This document shows positions 17,257 through 26,153 of a DNA stretch of 57,293 nt, piece after piece. The DNA is from JANRLL01 sp033762715 (GTDB taxonomy: Bacteria; Pseudomonadota; Alphaproteobacteria; Rickettsiales; SXRF01): the NCBI GenBank assembly GCA_033762715.1, contig JANRLL010000011.1:1-57293 (forward strand), in the 5' to 3' direction. Numbering within the stretch: position 1 is the first letter of the stretch; each line of letters opens with the position of its first letter. A model generated the notes under the pieces. It was not told the origin of the DNA. It saw nothing but the letters and a program-made list of their open reading frames with translations, and made no database searches. Both the position numbers and the translations under genes were made by a program.

Positions 17257-18438
17257 TCAATGCGCAATTCGAGCATCAGCAACACCGGCAGATTTCACCT
17301 TGGATAAGGCTTGTTCTGCGTCATCCCTACTCGTAAATGGCCCTACCCTTACTCGCCACCATTCCTTGCCACTGATCGTTACTTGATCAACCGACGGTGT
17401 TGAGACAGTGGCCAATTTGCTGGCTAGCTTGCGAGCATTTTCTTCCGAGCTGAATGAGCCGGCTGTAATCATTAGCTTGCCACCGCTAGGGACTGCTAGT
17501 TTACCCGCTGAGGCTGACGGCGCTGTTTTACCGGCAGGTGGATCGGCGCTTGCCACACGGTTAGGCCGCATTAACTGCACGGGTTCGACCGTGGTTTTGG
17601 GCACGGGTTGTGGCGGGCTCTTCCCTGCTGGCTCTAGTGCTTGCTTGGATTCTGGTGATGGCAAGGTCACATTATCATCGGCCCAGACTTCTTTTATCAG
17701 CTTATAATTATCCGCCGTGTTAGGTGGTGGGGTTGGCCTGATAACCGTGGTGGTCGTTGCTGTTGTGCTGGTAGCTCCTGCAGGTGCTGGTACATCGTTG
17801 GAGCTAATGGTGCCACCAGTAATGGTATTGCTGCTGACTTGAATTAGTGGTGCCGCACCACCAGCTATAACGGGGGCTTGCTCTGCGGGCTGGATGGGGC
17901 TTGCATCGGCAAACTGAGTCGGGCTGCTTGCGGCGCGTTCATTAAAGGCAACCATGCTTATTGGGCGGCCACGTTTCACGCTTTCCATATATTCTTGCGT
18001 TTCTTTTTCCAGAAACTGCACGCGCACTTGCGCCAGGCTATGAATCCCTAAGGTTTGTGCGCTTCGCTTGGATAAATCGATAATGCGGTTGCTTTTAAAA
18101 GGGCCACGGTCATTAACACGAATAAGCGAACTTTTGCCATTTTCCAAATTGGTTACGCGCACGATCGAAGGCATCGGCAAGGTGGGGCTTGCGGCGGTTA
18201 AATCATTCTGATCATAGATCTCGCCGTTAGCTGTATATTTGCCGTGGAAGCCTGGGCCATACCAAGAAGCCTGACCGGTTCTATCATAGGCTTTGTCATA
18301 TTCCGGATAGTAGGTTTTTCCATCAATCACATAAGGATTGCCAACTTTCATACCTTGCGGCACGGGTGCAGATTGACAGGCTGTAAGCAGCATCAAAACC
18401 GGTATTAAAGCGATTTGAACCCAACGACGTATGTGCAT
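17257..18438 (-). CDS. rlpA: RlpA-family lipoprotein with SPOR domain
   Basis: 393 residues. An N-terminal lipoprotein signal with lipobox LLTAC (Cys21) predicts outer-membrane anchoring. A double-psi beta-barrel follows (about 50-140: GQASWYGPGFHGKYTANGE and RVNDRGPFKSNRIIDLSKRSA), then a long Pro/Ala/Thr/Ser-rich linker, then a SPOR domain (about 318-393) that binds denuded septal glycan. In Pseudomonas RlpA is a lytic transglycosylase acting on stem-peptide-free glycan; activity here is inferred. The neighbours mltB (three-base gap) and dac indicate a wall-remodelling group. Confidence 0.93.
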   Translation of the reverse strand: MHIRRWVQIALIPVLMLLTACQSAPVPQGMKVGNPYVIDGKTYYPEYDKAYDRTGQASWYGPGFHGKYTANGEIYDQNDLTAASPTLPMPSIVRVTNLENGKSSLIRVNDRGPFKSNRIIDLSKRSAQTLGIHSLAQVRVQFLEKETQEYMESVKRGRPISMVAFNERAASSPTQFADASPIQPAEQAPVIAGGAAPLIQVSSNTITGGTISSNDVPAPAGATSTTATTTTVIRPTPPPNTADNYKLIKEVWADDNVTLPSPESKQALEPAGKSPPQPVPKTTVEPVQLMRPNRVASADPPAGKTAPSASAGKLAVPSGGKLMITAGSFSSEENARKLASKLATVSTPSVDQVTISGKEWWRVRVGPFTSRDDAEQALSKVKSAGVADARIAH

Positions 18439-18441
18439 AGC

Positions 18442-19428
18442 TTATTCCTCTAATTGATCGGCAAGCAGTGTTACGGCCGATGCAAAATAGCGTGATCGAT
18501 TCCATATTAGCAAGCGTTTATAATTCGCTGTGATAATAAAAAATTTTTCTTCCTGATTTTTCCCAACGTTGATCAGAAAAACATTGTTTTCTTCGTCGGC
18601 AATTTTCGGCGAATCAGGAATTTTTACGCCTAATTTTCGCCATTCTTTAAGCGACTTGGATTGGTTGATATTGGCCAGTTGCCGGTTGAAATGTTCCGGC
18701 AGCTCTACGGCCACGCCTAAGCCTTCCGACGGATCCCAGCCCAGCGAACTCAGGTAATTGGCGATTGATGCAAATACATCCGGAAGCGTAAACCAAATAT
18801 CGCGCTTGCCATCACCGTCATGATCGACTGCGTGATTGATATAGGTGCTGGGCATAAACTGACATTGACCCATCGCACCGGCCCATGAACCGCTCATATC
18901 TTCGGCTGTAATATCGGCATGCTCGATAATGGTGAGTGCTTGCAACAGTTCCTTGCGAAAGAAGCTGCTGCGCCTGCCGTCATAAGCAAGTGTTGCAAGC
19001 GATTCAACCACGTTGAAGTTGCCGGTGTGGTCGCCAAAATCGCTCTCAATGCCCCACAGCGCTACAATCACACTGGCCGGAACGCCATATTTGCTTTGCA
19101 CCGATTTGAGCAGACTGCGGTTTTCATTCAGCAGATCCCTGCCCTTATCGATACGTTTTTGCGGCAAGGCATTGGCTATATATTTAGCATAGGTAATCAC
19201 ACCTTCGGGCTGCTTGCGGTCAAGCTCGATCACTGTGTCGATGGGCTCTACACCCTCGAAGGCATCATTTAATACTTTCTCAGAAATGCCTTGCGCGCGA
19301 GCCTCTTGTTTGAAGCTTTGCAACCATTCCGAAAATGGCATGCTGTTATGGCCGGATTCCTGCCCTAGCACAGGGTTTGCAAAGAGTGCAATCAGTGCGA
19401 TGGCGACGACATAATGGCGTAGGTTCAT
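18442..19428 (-). CDS. mltB: lytic murein transglycosylase, MltB/SltB type
   Basis: 328 residues with a signal peptide (about 1-22, cut near VLGQ). The MltB-like domain covers most of the mature protein; the catalytic Glu128 is in LWGIESDFGDH, and GAMGQCQFMPSTY and the calcium-loop-like DHDGDGKRDIW segment are family hallmarks. It cleaves the MurNAc-GlcNAc bond, forming 1,6-anhydroMurNAc, which would feed AnmK (encoded at 54932-56035). It is the first gene of the nine-gene minus-strand operon. Lack of a lipobox suggests a soluble periplasmic form. Confidence 0.94.
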   Translation of the reverse strand: MNLRHYVVAIALIALFANPVLGQESGHNSMPFSEWLQSFKQEARAQGISEKVLNDAFEGVEPIDTVIELDRKQPEGVITYAKYIANALPQKRIDKGRDLLNENRSLLKSVQSKYGVPASVIVALWGIESDFGDHTGNFNVVESLATLAYDGRRSSFFRKELLQALTIIEHADITAEDMSGSWAGAMGQCQFMPSTYINHAVDHDGDGKRDIWFTLPDVFASIANYLSSLGWDPSEGLGVAVELPEHFNRQLANINQSKSLKEWRKLGVKIPDSPKIADEENNVFLINVGKNQEEKFFIITANYKRLLIWNRSRYFASAVTLLADQLEE

Positions 19429-19496
19429 GGAATGTTTTTCTATGCAATTAGCAGTAAGCTGTTACCATAGGCGAGTATTATTTTGATGCAATCCGA

Positions 19497-20747
19497 ATGT
19501 TCGACTTATCCACAAGCAACGAATTACAACAGCAGCTTCCCACCCTTCCCTTCATGGTGATGGAGCAATCGCTGCGCAACGATATTGATGATCTGGTCAA
19601 ATCGCAATGGCCGAAAGCAAAATTGGCTATTGTTTGCGATCGCAACACGTATGAGGCGTTGGGTGAGCGCGTCTATAAAGCGTTGAAGCGATTTGAGCCG
19701 AGCTTGATTTTATTGTCTGATCCGGTTGAAGTGGATGATGCCGCGCTTGCGCAGATAGAAAAAGAATCATCGGCCTGCGATGCGCTAATTGCAGTGGGCA
19801 GCGGCACCATTAATGATCTGTGTAAATATAGCGCCGCTAAACACGATAAACCTTATATCGTGCTTCCCACCGCTGCTTCGATGAATGGCTATGTATCGGC
19901 CAATGCATCCATTACACTAGAAGGGCATAAAACCACCCTGCCGGCGCGTATGCCGCAAGCGGTGTTTTGTGATTTGTCGGTGATTACAGCAGCACCCTCG
20001 CGATTAGCAAAGAGCGGTCTGGGCGATTCGGTGGCGCGTTCCACCGCGCAGGTCGATTGGCTGCTGTCGCATTTACTCTTGGGCACAACGTATCGCGAGC
20101 AACCATTTAGCTTGCTTACTACGCGTGAACCACAACTTTTCGATCAAGCTAAAGGCATTGCTTACTCGGATCCTGCGACAATTCGGCTGTTGATGGAAAT
20201 CTTGCTGCTATCTGGTTTTGGAATGACCCTATCCGGTGGAAGCTATCCGGCTAGCCAGGCTGAACATATGGTTGCGCATGCCTTTAATATGGGGCGCAGC
20301 CATCATAGCCGACACGTCAACCCTATGATGCTTGCACCAATATTGCATGGGGAAGAAATCGCCGTCACCACCCTGACCATCGCAGCAAAGCAAGAGCGGC
20401 TGCTACAATCAACCGTGCGCTATGATATGCAGCCTTTCCATGCCCAGCAGATACAAGCGCTCTACGGCGAGGTAACTGCCGAGTCGGCGCAACAGGCGTT
20501 TGCACAAAAATATACGCGCATGCAGGAATTGGCGCGTGGCGGTGAAATAATTTCCAACTGGCCATCGATTGCGGAACGCCTTGCATCCGTGATGCTGCCT
20601 GCTGCGAAAATACGCGCGGTGCTGGAAGCGGCGCAATGCCCCACCACCATCGAAGCGTTGCAATGGGACGCGAAAGAATATGATGAAGCATTGCAGTCCG
20701 CGCGTTTTCTGCGTGATCGTTTTACCTGTTTGGATCTAAGAAATTAG
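19497..20747 (+). CDS. sn-glycerol-1-phosphate dehydrogenase (AraM/EgsA family)
   Basis: 416 residues of the metal-dependent alcohol dehydrogenase superfamily. NAD-binding AVGSGTINDLCKY (99-111), PTAASMNGYVSA, and metal ligands at the positions used by Bacillus AraM: Asp177 (GLGDSVAR), His257 (SQAEHMVAH) and His284 (ILHGEEIAV). The end (ARFLRDRFTCLDLRN) also mirrors AraM. AraM/EgsA enzymes reduce dihydroxyacetone phosphate to glycerol-1-phosphate, the enantiomer used in archaeal lipids and a few bacterial compounds. The usual substrate Ser-Arg-Pro-Ala-Ser stretch is Gly-Ser-Tyr-Pro-Ala-Ser here, so specificity is uncertain. It converges on ccmB with a four-base overlap; no partner genes are adjacent. 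Confidence 0.85.
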   Translation: MFDLSTSNELQQQLPTLPFMVMEQSLRNDIDDLVKSQWPKAKLAIVCDRNTYEALGERVYKALKRFEPSLILLSDPVEVDDAALAQIEKESSACDALIAVGSGTINDLCKYSAAKHDKPYIVLPTAASMNGYVSANASITLEGHKTTLPARMPQAVFCDLSVITAAPSRLAKSGLGDSVARSTAQVDWLLSHLLLGTTYREQPFSLLTTREPQLFDQAKGIAYSDPATIRLLMEILLLSGFGMTLSGGSYPASQAEHMVAHAFNMGRSHHSRHVNPMMLAPILHGEEIAVTTLTIAAKQERLLQSTVRYDMQPFHAQQIQALYGEVTAESAQQAFAQKYTRMQELARGGEIISNWPSIAERLASVMLPAAKIRAVLEAAQCPTTIEALQWDAKEYDEALQSARFLRDRFTCLDLRN

Positions 20748-21379
20748 TCTTGGTTGATGCGGATTAAAACGGCGCTGACTATGCATGACAGCGGAACCGA
20801 TGCGAGTAGTAAGCCACTTAAAAACAGCACGCTGCCTTTGCCGGTGATGGTGGCGGCGAAGATCAGAACCGGTGTGGCAAGCGGCAACATGACCAGCGCT
20901 TGCAATAATCCACCGCGCTTGCTGCCAATGGTAAGTGCGGCGGCAATCGAGCCAATGGCGATGATGGTGGGGGATGCCAAAGCCAGATTGAGTATGCTCG
21001 CAAAGGCGCTATCACTGGGCAGATTCGCCATGATGGCAATCAGTGGCGAGAGAAATAATATAGGGCCTGTGATAGCGAACCATTGCCCCATGATTTTAGC
21101 CAGCGCTACAATTTCCATTGCAACCGGCTGCAAGAACAGCTGCTCTAGGCTGCCATCTTCATAATCGCGCTCATATAATAATGGCAGTGCGGTCACGCTA
21201 GCGAGCAGCAGTGATACGCACATAATGGCGCCGGCATGGGCTTTAAGCCCATCGGGTCCGAGCGCGAAGGAAAAAAGCGTGATGATAATCAGGTAAAAGG
21301 CGAGCGTGCCAAAGGCGCCGCCACCCTTGCGAAATGCATGGGTAATGGTTTGGGTGAAGATGAGCCAAAATAATCTCAT
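20744..21379 (-). CDS. ccmB: heme exporter membrane protein CcmB
   Basis: A 211-residue integral membrane protein with about six hydrophobic segments, including LIIITLFSFALGP, the conserved LLYERDYEDGSLEQLFLQP loop and several small-residue-rich helices. CcmB is the membrane subunit of the CcmABCDE system for covalent heme attachment to c-type cytochromes; CcmA drives release of holo-CcmE. The start overlaps ccmA by four bases. ccmC and ccmD do not follow: a convergent gene ends against it, so the remainder of system I must be elsewhere. Confidence 0.95.
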   Translation of the reverse strand: MRLFWLIFTQTITHAFRKGGGAFGTLAFYLIIITLFSFALGPDGLKAHAGAIMCVSLLLASVTALPLLYERDYEDGSLEQLFLQPVAMEIVALAKIMGQWFAITGPILFLSPLIAIMANLPSDSAFASILNLALASPTIIAIGSIAAALTIGSKRGGLLQALVMLPLATPVLIFAATITGKGSVLFLSGLLLASVPLSCIVSAVLIRINQD

Positions 21380-21993
21380 GCGCCAAAATCCCCTATATAT
21401 AAGGTGTGCGCAGGAATTGCTGAATTCATAATATGAGAGGCGACAACCACAATGCCGCCTTGCTGCACGCGCGATTCAATCAGGCTTGCAATCAGCAGCA
21501 CCGCATCGTCATCTAAAAAATTGGTGGGCTCATCAAGCAGCCATATCTTACATGGTGCTACAATCAAACGCGCGAGTGCGACGCGACGCTGCCATCCGGC
21601 AGACAAGCGCGAGGCCGGCACATCTTTAAACTGAAGCAGATCAAAAAAAGTCAATGCTGCCGGAATCAATATCTCGGTGTCATGCAGCTTTGCCCAAAAG
21701 GCGATATTCTCTTCAACGGTGCTATCGAGTTTTACGGCGCTTTTGTGGCCGATATACATCAGTTCGCTTTTATAATCGGCATTATCGGTTATCGGTTGTC
21801 CGTTCCATTCAATTTGGCCCTGACCCTGCTCAATCGGAATTAATCCGGCTAACATTTTGATTAATGTTGTTTTTCCGGCGCCATTCTGACCTTTTACAAT
21901 TAATATAGAGCCTTCTTGCAGGCAAAAACCTAATTGCTGAAAAAGCGGCTTTTCACCACGGGTACAATGCAGGTTATGGCAGCTTAACATCAT
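21376..21993 (-). CDS. ccmA: heme exporter ATPase CcmA
   Basis: A 205-residue ABC ATPase. Walker A GQNGAGKTT (35-43), the CcmA-characteristic signature LSAGWQRRVALARL, Walker B IWLLDEPTNFLD and the switch His (VVASHI) are all present. It pairs with CcmB in the cytochrome c maturation system at the inner membrane. It is divergent from acnA across an 89-base intergenic region, an arrangement seen in other alphaproteobacteria, so the two promoters share that space. Confidence 0.96.
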   Translation of the reverse strand: MMLSCHNLHCTRGEKPLFQQLGFCLQEGSILIVKGQNGAGKTTLIKMLAGLIPIEQGQGQIEWNGQPITDNADYKSELMYIGHKSAVKLDSTVEENIAFWAKLHDTEILIPAALTFFDLLQFKDVPASRLSAGWQRRVALARLIVAPCKIWLLDEPTNFLDDDAVLLIASLIESRVQQGGIVVVASHIMNSAIPAHTLYIGDFGA

Positions 21994-22021
21994 GATTTAT
22001 CTGGTAATCGGGTAACGAAGC

Positions 22022-22050
22022 TTTAACTATTAGACATTACTGTGTACAAT
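22022..22050 (+). promoter_or_regulatory. candidate acnA promoter
   Basis: TTTAAC (22022-22027) and TACAAT (22045-22050) are separated by 17 bases, placing the start site near 22057 and leaving a short leader with AGGGAG (22071-22076) before GTG 22083. The -10 box is good and the -35 box weak. Confidence 0.35.
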
Positions 22051-22082
22051 GCAAAACTATTCTTATTGATAGGGAGATTGGC

Positions 22083-24764
22083 GTGAAACACAAGAGTAAC
22101 AATTCGTTCGGTAGTAAGTCGTTCTTAGATGTTGAAGGTGAGCTATATGAATATTATCAATTACCAGTTGCGTATAAATCACTCGGCCCTGAACTCAGCC
22201 GCCTTCCCTATTCGCTAAAAGTATTGCTCGAAAATTTGCTGCGTCATGAAGATGATGTGAGCGTTAGTGTTACTGATATTAAAGCCTTCGCAGACTGGGC
22301 TAAAAATCGTAAATCGGATCGTGAAATCGCGTTTCGTCCGGCCCGTGTATTGATGCAAGATTTTACCGGCGTTCCAGCTGTGGTGGATTTAGCGGCTATG
22401 CGTGATGCCATGCAAAAGCTGGGCGGCAAAGCGGAAAAAATCAATCCGCTCTCGCCGGTGGATCTGGTGATCGATCACTCGGTTATGGTTGACCATTATG
22501 GAACGGACGGCGCGTTCGCACAAAACGTTGAGTTGGAAATGCAGCGCAATTATGAACGCTATGCGTTCTTGCGTTGGGGCCAAAGCGCGTTCGATAATTT
22601 CCGTGTGGTGCCACCAGGAACTGGTATCTGCCATCAGGTGAATTTGGAATATCTGGCGCAAGTCGTATGGAAAAATGAAGGTGTCATTTATCCCGACACG
22701 GTAGTGGGTACCGATAGCCATACGACCATGATTAACGGCCTGGGTGTACTGGGCTGGGGTGTGGGTGGTATTGAAGCAGAGGCTGCGATGCTTGGCCAGC
22801 CAGTTTCCATGTTAATTCCAGAGGTTATCGGATTTAAGTTAGTTGGACAACTTCCTGAGGGTGCAACTGCTACCGACCTAGTTTTGACCGTAACGCAAAT
22901 GCTGCGCAAAAAAGGTGTAGTAGGTAAGTTCGTCGAATTTTATGGCCCTGGTTTGGATCATTTGCCACTGGCTGACCGCGCAACCATTGCTAACATGGCG
23001 CCGGAATATGGTGCGACTTGTGGTATCTTCCCCGTCGATTCCGAAACCATCAATTATTTGAAGTTGACTAGCCGCGATCCGCATCGTGTTGCCATCGTCG
23101 AAGAATATGCGAAAGCACAAGGCATGTGGCGCGATGAAAATTACGAAGATCCTATTTTCACCGACACGCTGGAGCTGGATATGCGCACCGTGCAGCCATG
23201 CTTGGCGGGTCCAAAACGTCCGCAAGATAAGGTGATTCTAGCGGAAGCGCATAAATCATTCGCCTCGGTTTTACCCGAGCTGAATAAAGAAAACAAAATT
23301 GCTGCCGGTCGTGGCGTGAAAGTAGGCGATTATAAATTAGAGCATGGCAATGTCGTCATTGCGGCGATTACCAGCTGTACCAACACCAGCAATCCGTATG
23401 TGATGGTGGCTGCTGGTTTGGTGGCGCGCAAAGCAAGGGCGCGTGGCATCCTACCTAAACCGTGGGTAAAAACATCACTGGCGCCTGGTTCAAAAGTCGT
23501 GACCGAATATTTGGGCATGTCGGGTCTGGATAAGGATTTGGATGCGGTGGGCTTTAACCTGGTTGGCTATGGTTGTACTACCTGTATTGGTAACTCCGGC
23601 CCGCTCAAGGAAGAAATTGAAAACGCCATTAGAGATAATGGGCTGGTGGTGTCTTCGGTGCTTTCGGGCAATCGTAACTTTGAAGGCCGCGTACATCCAA
23701 TGGTGAAAGCCAACTATCTGGCGTCGCCTCCACTGGTGGTGGCTTATGCTCTGGCTGGTTCGATGAATTTTGATATCACTAAAGATGTGATCGCAACCGA
23801 TAAAGATGGCCTTCCTGTCTATCTGCGTGACATTTGGCCCAGCACGGCTGAAGTAGCGAAGGTCGTTATGGAATGCGTGACCTCGGATATGTATAAGCGT
23901 AAATATAGTGACGTGTTTGCCGGTGAAAAAGAATGGCAATCGATTGCTGTAGCGCAGGGCAAAACCTATCAATGGCAAGGCGACAGCACCTATGTGCAAA
24001 ACCCGCCATATTTTGAAGGCATGACACTCGATGCATTAGGGGCAACGCAAGATATTGCCGATGCGCGCGTGCTTGCATTGCTGGGGGATTCGATTACCAC
24101 CGACCATATTTCTCCGGCCGGTAATATTTCTAAATCAAGTCCTGCTGCTAAATACCTAATGGAACATGGTGTGCAGCCAGTTGACTTCAACTCGTACGGC
24201 GCGCGACGCGGCAATCATGAAGTGATGATGCGCGGTACATTCGCCAATATCCGTATTAAAAATGAAATGCTCGGTGGTGTGGAAGGTGGCCTGACTCGCT
24301 ATATTCCAACTGGCGAACAGATGAGTATTTATGATGCGGCGATGAAATATAAAGCTGACGGCACTCGCCTGGTGGTGATTGCCGGTAAGGAATATGGCAC
24401 CGGCTCTTCACGCGATTGGGCCGCTAAAGGCACCAAATTGCTTGGGGTTGAAGCCGTCATTGCTGAAAGCTTTGAGCGTATTCACCGTTCGAACCTGGTG
24501 GGTATGGGCATATTGCCGCTGACCTTCCCTGAGGGTATTGACCGTAAAACACTGGGCCTGACGGGGGATGAAAAAATCTCGATTCGTGGCCTTGCAGCTG
24601 GCATTCAGCCTCGTATGACGGTAGAATGTGTTATTACCGGCTGGGACGGCGCGCCTAAGGTGGTTCCGTTGCTCTGCCGTATCGATACGTTGGATGAGCT
24701 GGAATATTATAAAAACGGGGGCATCTTGCAATACGTCATGAAAAACTTGCTGCAAGCCGCATAA
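22083..24764 (+). CDS. acnA: aconitate hydratase A
   Basis: An 893-residue TCA-cycle enzyme interconverting citrate and isocitrate. The 4Fe-4S cysteines are in ITSCTNTSNP (about residue 434) and GCTTCIGNSGP. The swivel domain with YGTGSSRDWAAKG and the SFERIHRSNLVGMGILPL substrate loop is intact. Length and motifs identify the AcnA/IRP-like form rather than AcnB. The start is GTG at 22083, set by the AGGGAG seven bases upstream. The small conserved gene at 24783 follows after 18 bases and is probably cotranscribed. Confidence 0.98.
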   Translation: MKHKSNNSFGSKSFLDVEGELYEYYQLPVAYKSLGPELSRLPYSLKVLLENLLRHEDDVSVSVTDIKAFADWAKNRKSDREIAFRPARVLMQDFTGVPAVVDLAAMRDAMQKLGGKAEKINPLSPVDLVIDHSVMVDHYGTDGAFAQNVELEMQRNYERYAFLRWGQSAFDNFRVVPPGTGICHQVNLEYLAQVVWKNEGVIYPDTVVGTDSHTTMINGLGVLGWGVGGIEAEAAMLGQPVSMLIPEVIGFKLVGQLPEGATATDLVLTVTQMLRKKGVVGKFVEFYGPGLDHLPLADRATIANMAPEYGATCGIFPVDSETINYLKLTSRDPHRVAIVEEYAKAQGMWRDENYEDPIFTDTLELDMRTVQPCLAGPKRPQDKVILAEAHKSFASVLPELNKENKIAAGRGVKVGDYKLEHGNVVIAAITSCTNTSNPYVMVAAGLVARKARARGILPKPWVKTSLAPGSKVVTEYLGMSGLDKDLDAVGFNLVGYGCTTCIGNSGPLKEEIENAIRDNGLVVSSVLSGNRNFEGRVHPMVKANYLASPPLVVAYALAGSMNFDITKDVIATDKDGLPVYLRDIWPSTAEVAKVVMECVTSDMYKRKYSDVFAGEKEWQSIAVAQGKTYQWQGDSTYVQNPPYFEGMTLDALGATQDIADARVLALLGDSITTDHISPAGNISKSSPAAKYLMEHGVQPVDFNSYGARRGNHEVMMRGTFANIRIKNEMLGGVEGGLTRYIPTGEQMSIYDAAMKYKADGTRLVVIAGKEYGTGSSRDWAAKGTKLLGVEAVIAESFERIHRSNLVGMGILPLTFPEGIDRKTLGLTGDEKISIRGLAAGIQPRMTVECVITGWDGAPKVVPLLCRIDTLDELEYYKNGGILQYVMKNLLQAA

Positions 24765-24782
24765 CATAATAGAAAATCTGGC

Positions 24783-25139
24783 ATGACAGAGTTAAAACCC
24801 AATCCAGACGACCTTACCCGAATCATTTTGCTGATTTACGGCATGATGGAAAACGGCAAGCCGTTTTGGGCTTATTTGGCTGTGAAACCTACGAAATACA
24901 AGGATTTCAACGAGCTCAATAAAGCTGGAAAAATCGATCTCTATAAGTTTGAATCGTATGGCGAGATCATTATCGCCGGCGAAGGCAAGTCGCCTCCTGA
25001 TGAAATTACGCTCAAAGTGGCGGAGATGTATCAGACAGATCCGGCTACTATGTTTAAGCCCATCGACCCAGAAGCCGAAGTCAAAAAACGTATGGATGCG
25101 GTTTCGGCGGCTTTGGCGGTCTTTGGAGATAAAAAATAG
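24783..25139 (+). CDS. small conserved-type protein of unknown function downstream of acnA
   Basis: 118 residues, soluble, no signal. The N-terminal half (RIILLIYGMMENGKPFWAYLAVKPTKYKDF) reads like a short mixed alpha/beta domain, followed by a PPDEITLKVAEMYQTDPATMF segment and a charged C-terminal helix. I recall similar small proteins in other alphaproteobacteria, but no function is attached to that memory. The start ATG lies 18 bases after the acnA stop, suggesting cotranscription. A role with aconitase is possible only by position. Confidence 0.8.
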   Translation: MTELKPNPDDLTRIILLIYGMMENGKPFWAYLAVKPTKYKDFNELNKAGKIDLYKFESYGEIIIAGEGKSPPDEITLKVAEMYQTDPATMFKPIDPEAEVKKRMDAVSAALAVFGDKK

Positions 25140-25186
25140 GTTTTTCATGATGTTGCACGAAATTATGCATTGTAACAAAAGCGTCA

Positions 25187-25220
25187 TGACAGTGGTTTTA
25201 ACACCTTCACAAAACTGTCA
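25187..25220. repeat. inverted repeat in the 25140-25287 spacer
   Basis: Arms TGACAGT (25187-25193) and ACTGTCA (25214-25220); with a two-base bulge, pairing extends four more T:A pairs inward. There is no T-run after it on either strand, so it is more likely an operator or RNA structure than a terminator. It lies about 70 bases before the 55-codon ORF. Confidence 0.45.
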
Positions 25221-25287
25221 CGCAACAAATGCAAAGTTTTGTGTAGTATGTGAGTATGAATTATAGTTTTACGGACACGGGATTTTT

Positions 25288-25455
25288 ATGGCACTAGCGC
25301 AATTACCATCCAAACCATCTTCGGGCACATACAAATGTGATGTGGCCTGTGTCACTAGCAAACCATCTGTTAATACGGGATCTACTTTAGCGCCTGGTAC
25401 TACGCCCGCAGATTTGGCTCGTTTGGCTCGAGAAAACGGCAACGGGGTTGCGTAA
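25288..25455 (+). CDS. candidate 55-residue small protein
   Basis: A 55-codon ORF from ATG 25288 to TAA 25453-25455, preceded by GGGA about six bases upstream and followed after eight bases by a small terminator hairpin, so it has the outline of a free-standing gene. The protein is Thr/Ser/Pro/Ala-rich with two cysteines (residues 17 and 21, spaced CDVAC) and a C-terminal helix-like segment (PADLARLAREN). There is no signal peptide or membrane segment, and I do not recognise it. It faces phaR convergently. It could be a real small protein or a chance ORF in a structured RNA. Confidence 0.45.
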   Translation: MALAQLPSKPSSGTYKCDVACVTSKPSVNTGSTLAPGTTPADLARLARENGNGVA

Positions 25456-25462
25456 TAAGAAT

Positions 25463-25490
25463 AGCCAGCGTTTGTGGCTTTCTGTTTTTT
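25463..25490 (+). terminator. terminator after the 55-codon ORF
   Basis: A short stem AGCCA/TGGCT (25463-25467 with 25475-25479) is followed by TTCTGTTTTTT. The five-bp stem is weak but the T-run is good. The A-rich left side lets it work partly for phaR from the other strand. Confidence 0.5.
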
Positions 25491-25507
25491 CTATTATTTG
25501 AAATGAA

Positions 25508-26038
25508 TCAGCGCTTCGAGCGCTTAGCCGTAGCTACCCGTTGCTCTTCCTGCTGAGCTTCTTCCCCACCAAAGTAATTTCCAAAGGGCGTAAACATCGT
25601 CATAGCTTTCTCAAAGAAGGCTACGTTTTGACGGGTCATTTCTTCAAACTGTACGATCGGTGACATGCCTTCAAAGGCCTTGCCCACGGCGTTTTGCATA
25701 TTCTCATGATTGCGCATGAAGGTTTGAACGCTAGCGTCCAAATAATGCTGCAGCACGCCATGCAGGCGGTTATCGTAGAAGCGAATCACGGTGCGCAGAA
25801 ACTCAATCGGCAACAAGGTATTACCCTTGGTTTCCTGCTCAAAAATAATCTGGGTCAGCACCTGGCTGGTTAAGTCCTGGTTGGTTTTAGCATCCAGCAC
25901 TACAAAATCTTTGCCTATTTTTACGCGGTCGCACAAATCTTCCAGTGTGATATAGGCACTGGTTTCCGTGTCATAGAGGCGGCGGTTTGCATATTTCTTG
26001 ATAATAACCGCATCAGGTTTTTTCGTATTGTTTGTCAT
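25508..26038 (-). CDS. phaR: PHB synthesis repressor PhaR
   Basis: 176 residues. The PHB/PHA accumulation regulator DNA-binding domain is at the N-terminus (IIKKYANRRLYDTETSAYITLEDL, about residues 12-35), followed by the PHB-binding helical region with VLQHYLDASVQTFMRNHENM and a basic C-terminal tail. PhaR binds TGC-rich dyads in promoters of phasin and pha genes and is released by binding nascent PHB. It is divergent from the phaE-like/phaC pair; the 115-base gap contains a GACGC-CTT-GCGTC dyad (26055-26067). A candidate PhaR site lies before phaA. Confidence 0.95.
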   Translation of the reverse strand: MTNNTKKPDAVIIKKYANRRLYDTETSAYITLEDLCDRVKIGKDFVVLDAKTNQDLTSQVLTQIIFEQETKGNTLLPIEFLRTVIRFYDNRLHGVLQHYLDASVQTFMRNHENMQNAVGKAFEGMSPIVQFEEMTRQNVAFFEKAMTMFTPFGNYFGGEEAQQEEQRVATAKRSKR

Positions 26039-26112
26039 GGACTGCTTTCTAATGGACGCCTTGCGTCAAACTGTATAAATTACCTAGGCTTTTCTAGCAT
26101 TTTACGGCTGAA

Positions 26113-26141
26113 TTGGCAAACATTATTAACATTTGTATACT
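26113..26141 (+). promoter_or_regulatory. promoter of the phaE-like/phaC pair
   Basis: TTGGCA (26113-26118) and TATACT (26136-26141) have exactly 17 bases between them, the best sigma-70-like pair in the window. Transcription should begin at about 26148, only some six bases before ATG 26154, which implies a nearly leaderless message. It also rules out the in-frame TTG at 26133 as the start. Confidence 0.55.
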
Positions 26142-26153
26142 GTATATTGGCGT

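Noticed and set aside
26055..26067. GACGC-CTT-GCGTC dyad before phaR
   Set aside because: It lacks the TGC dyad pattern expected for PhaR and is too short to call an operator without conservation data.
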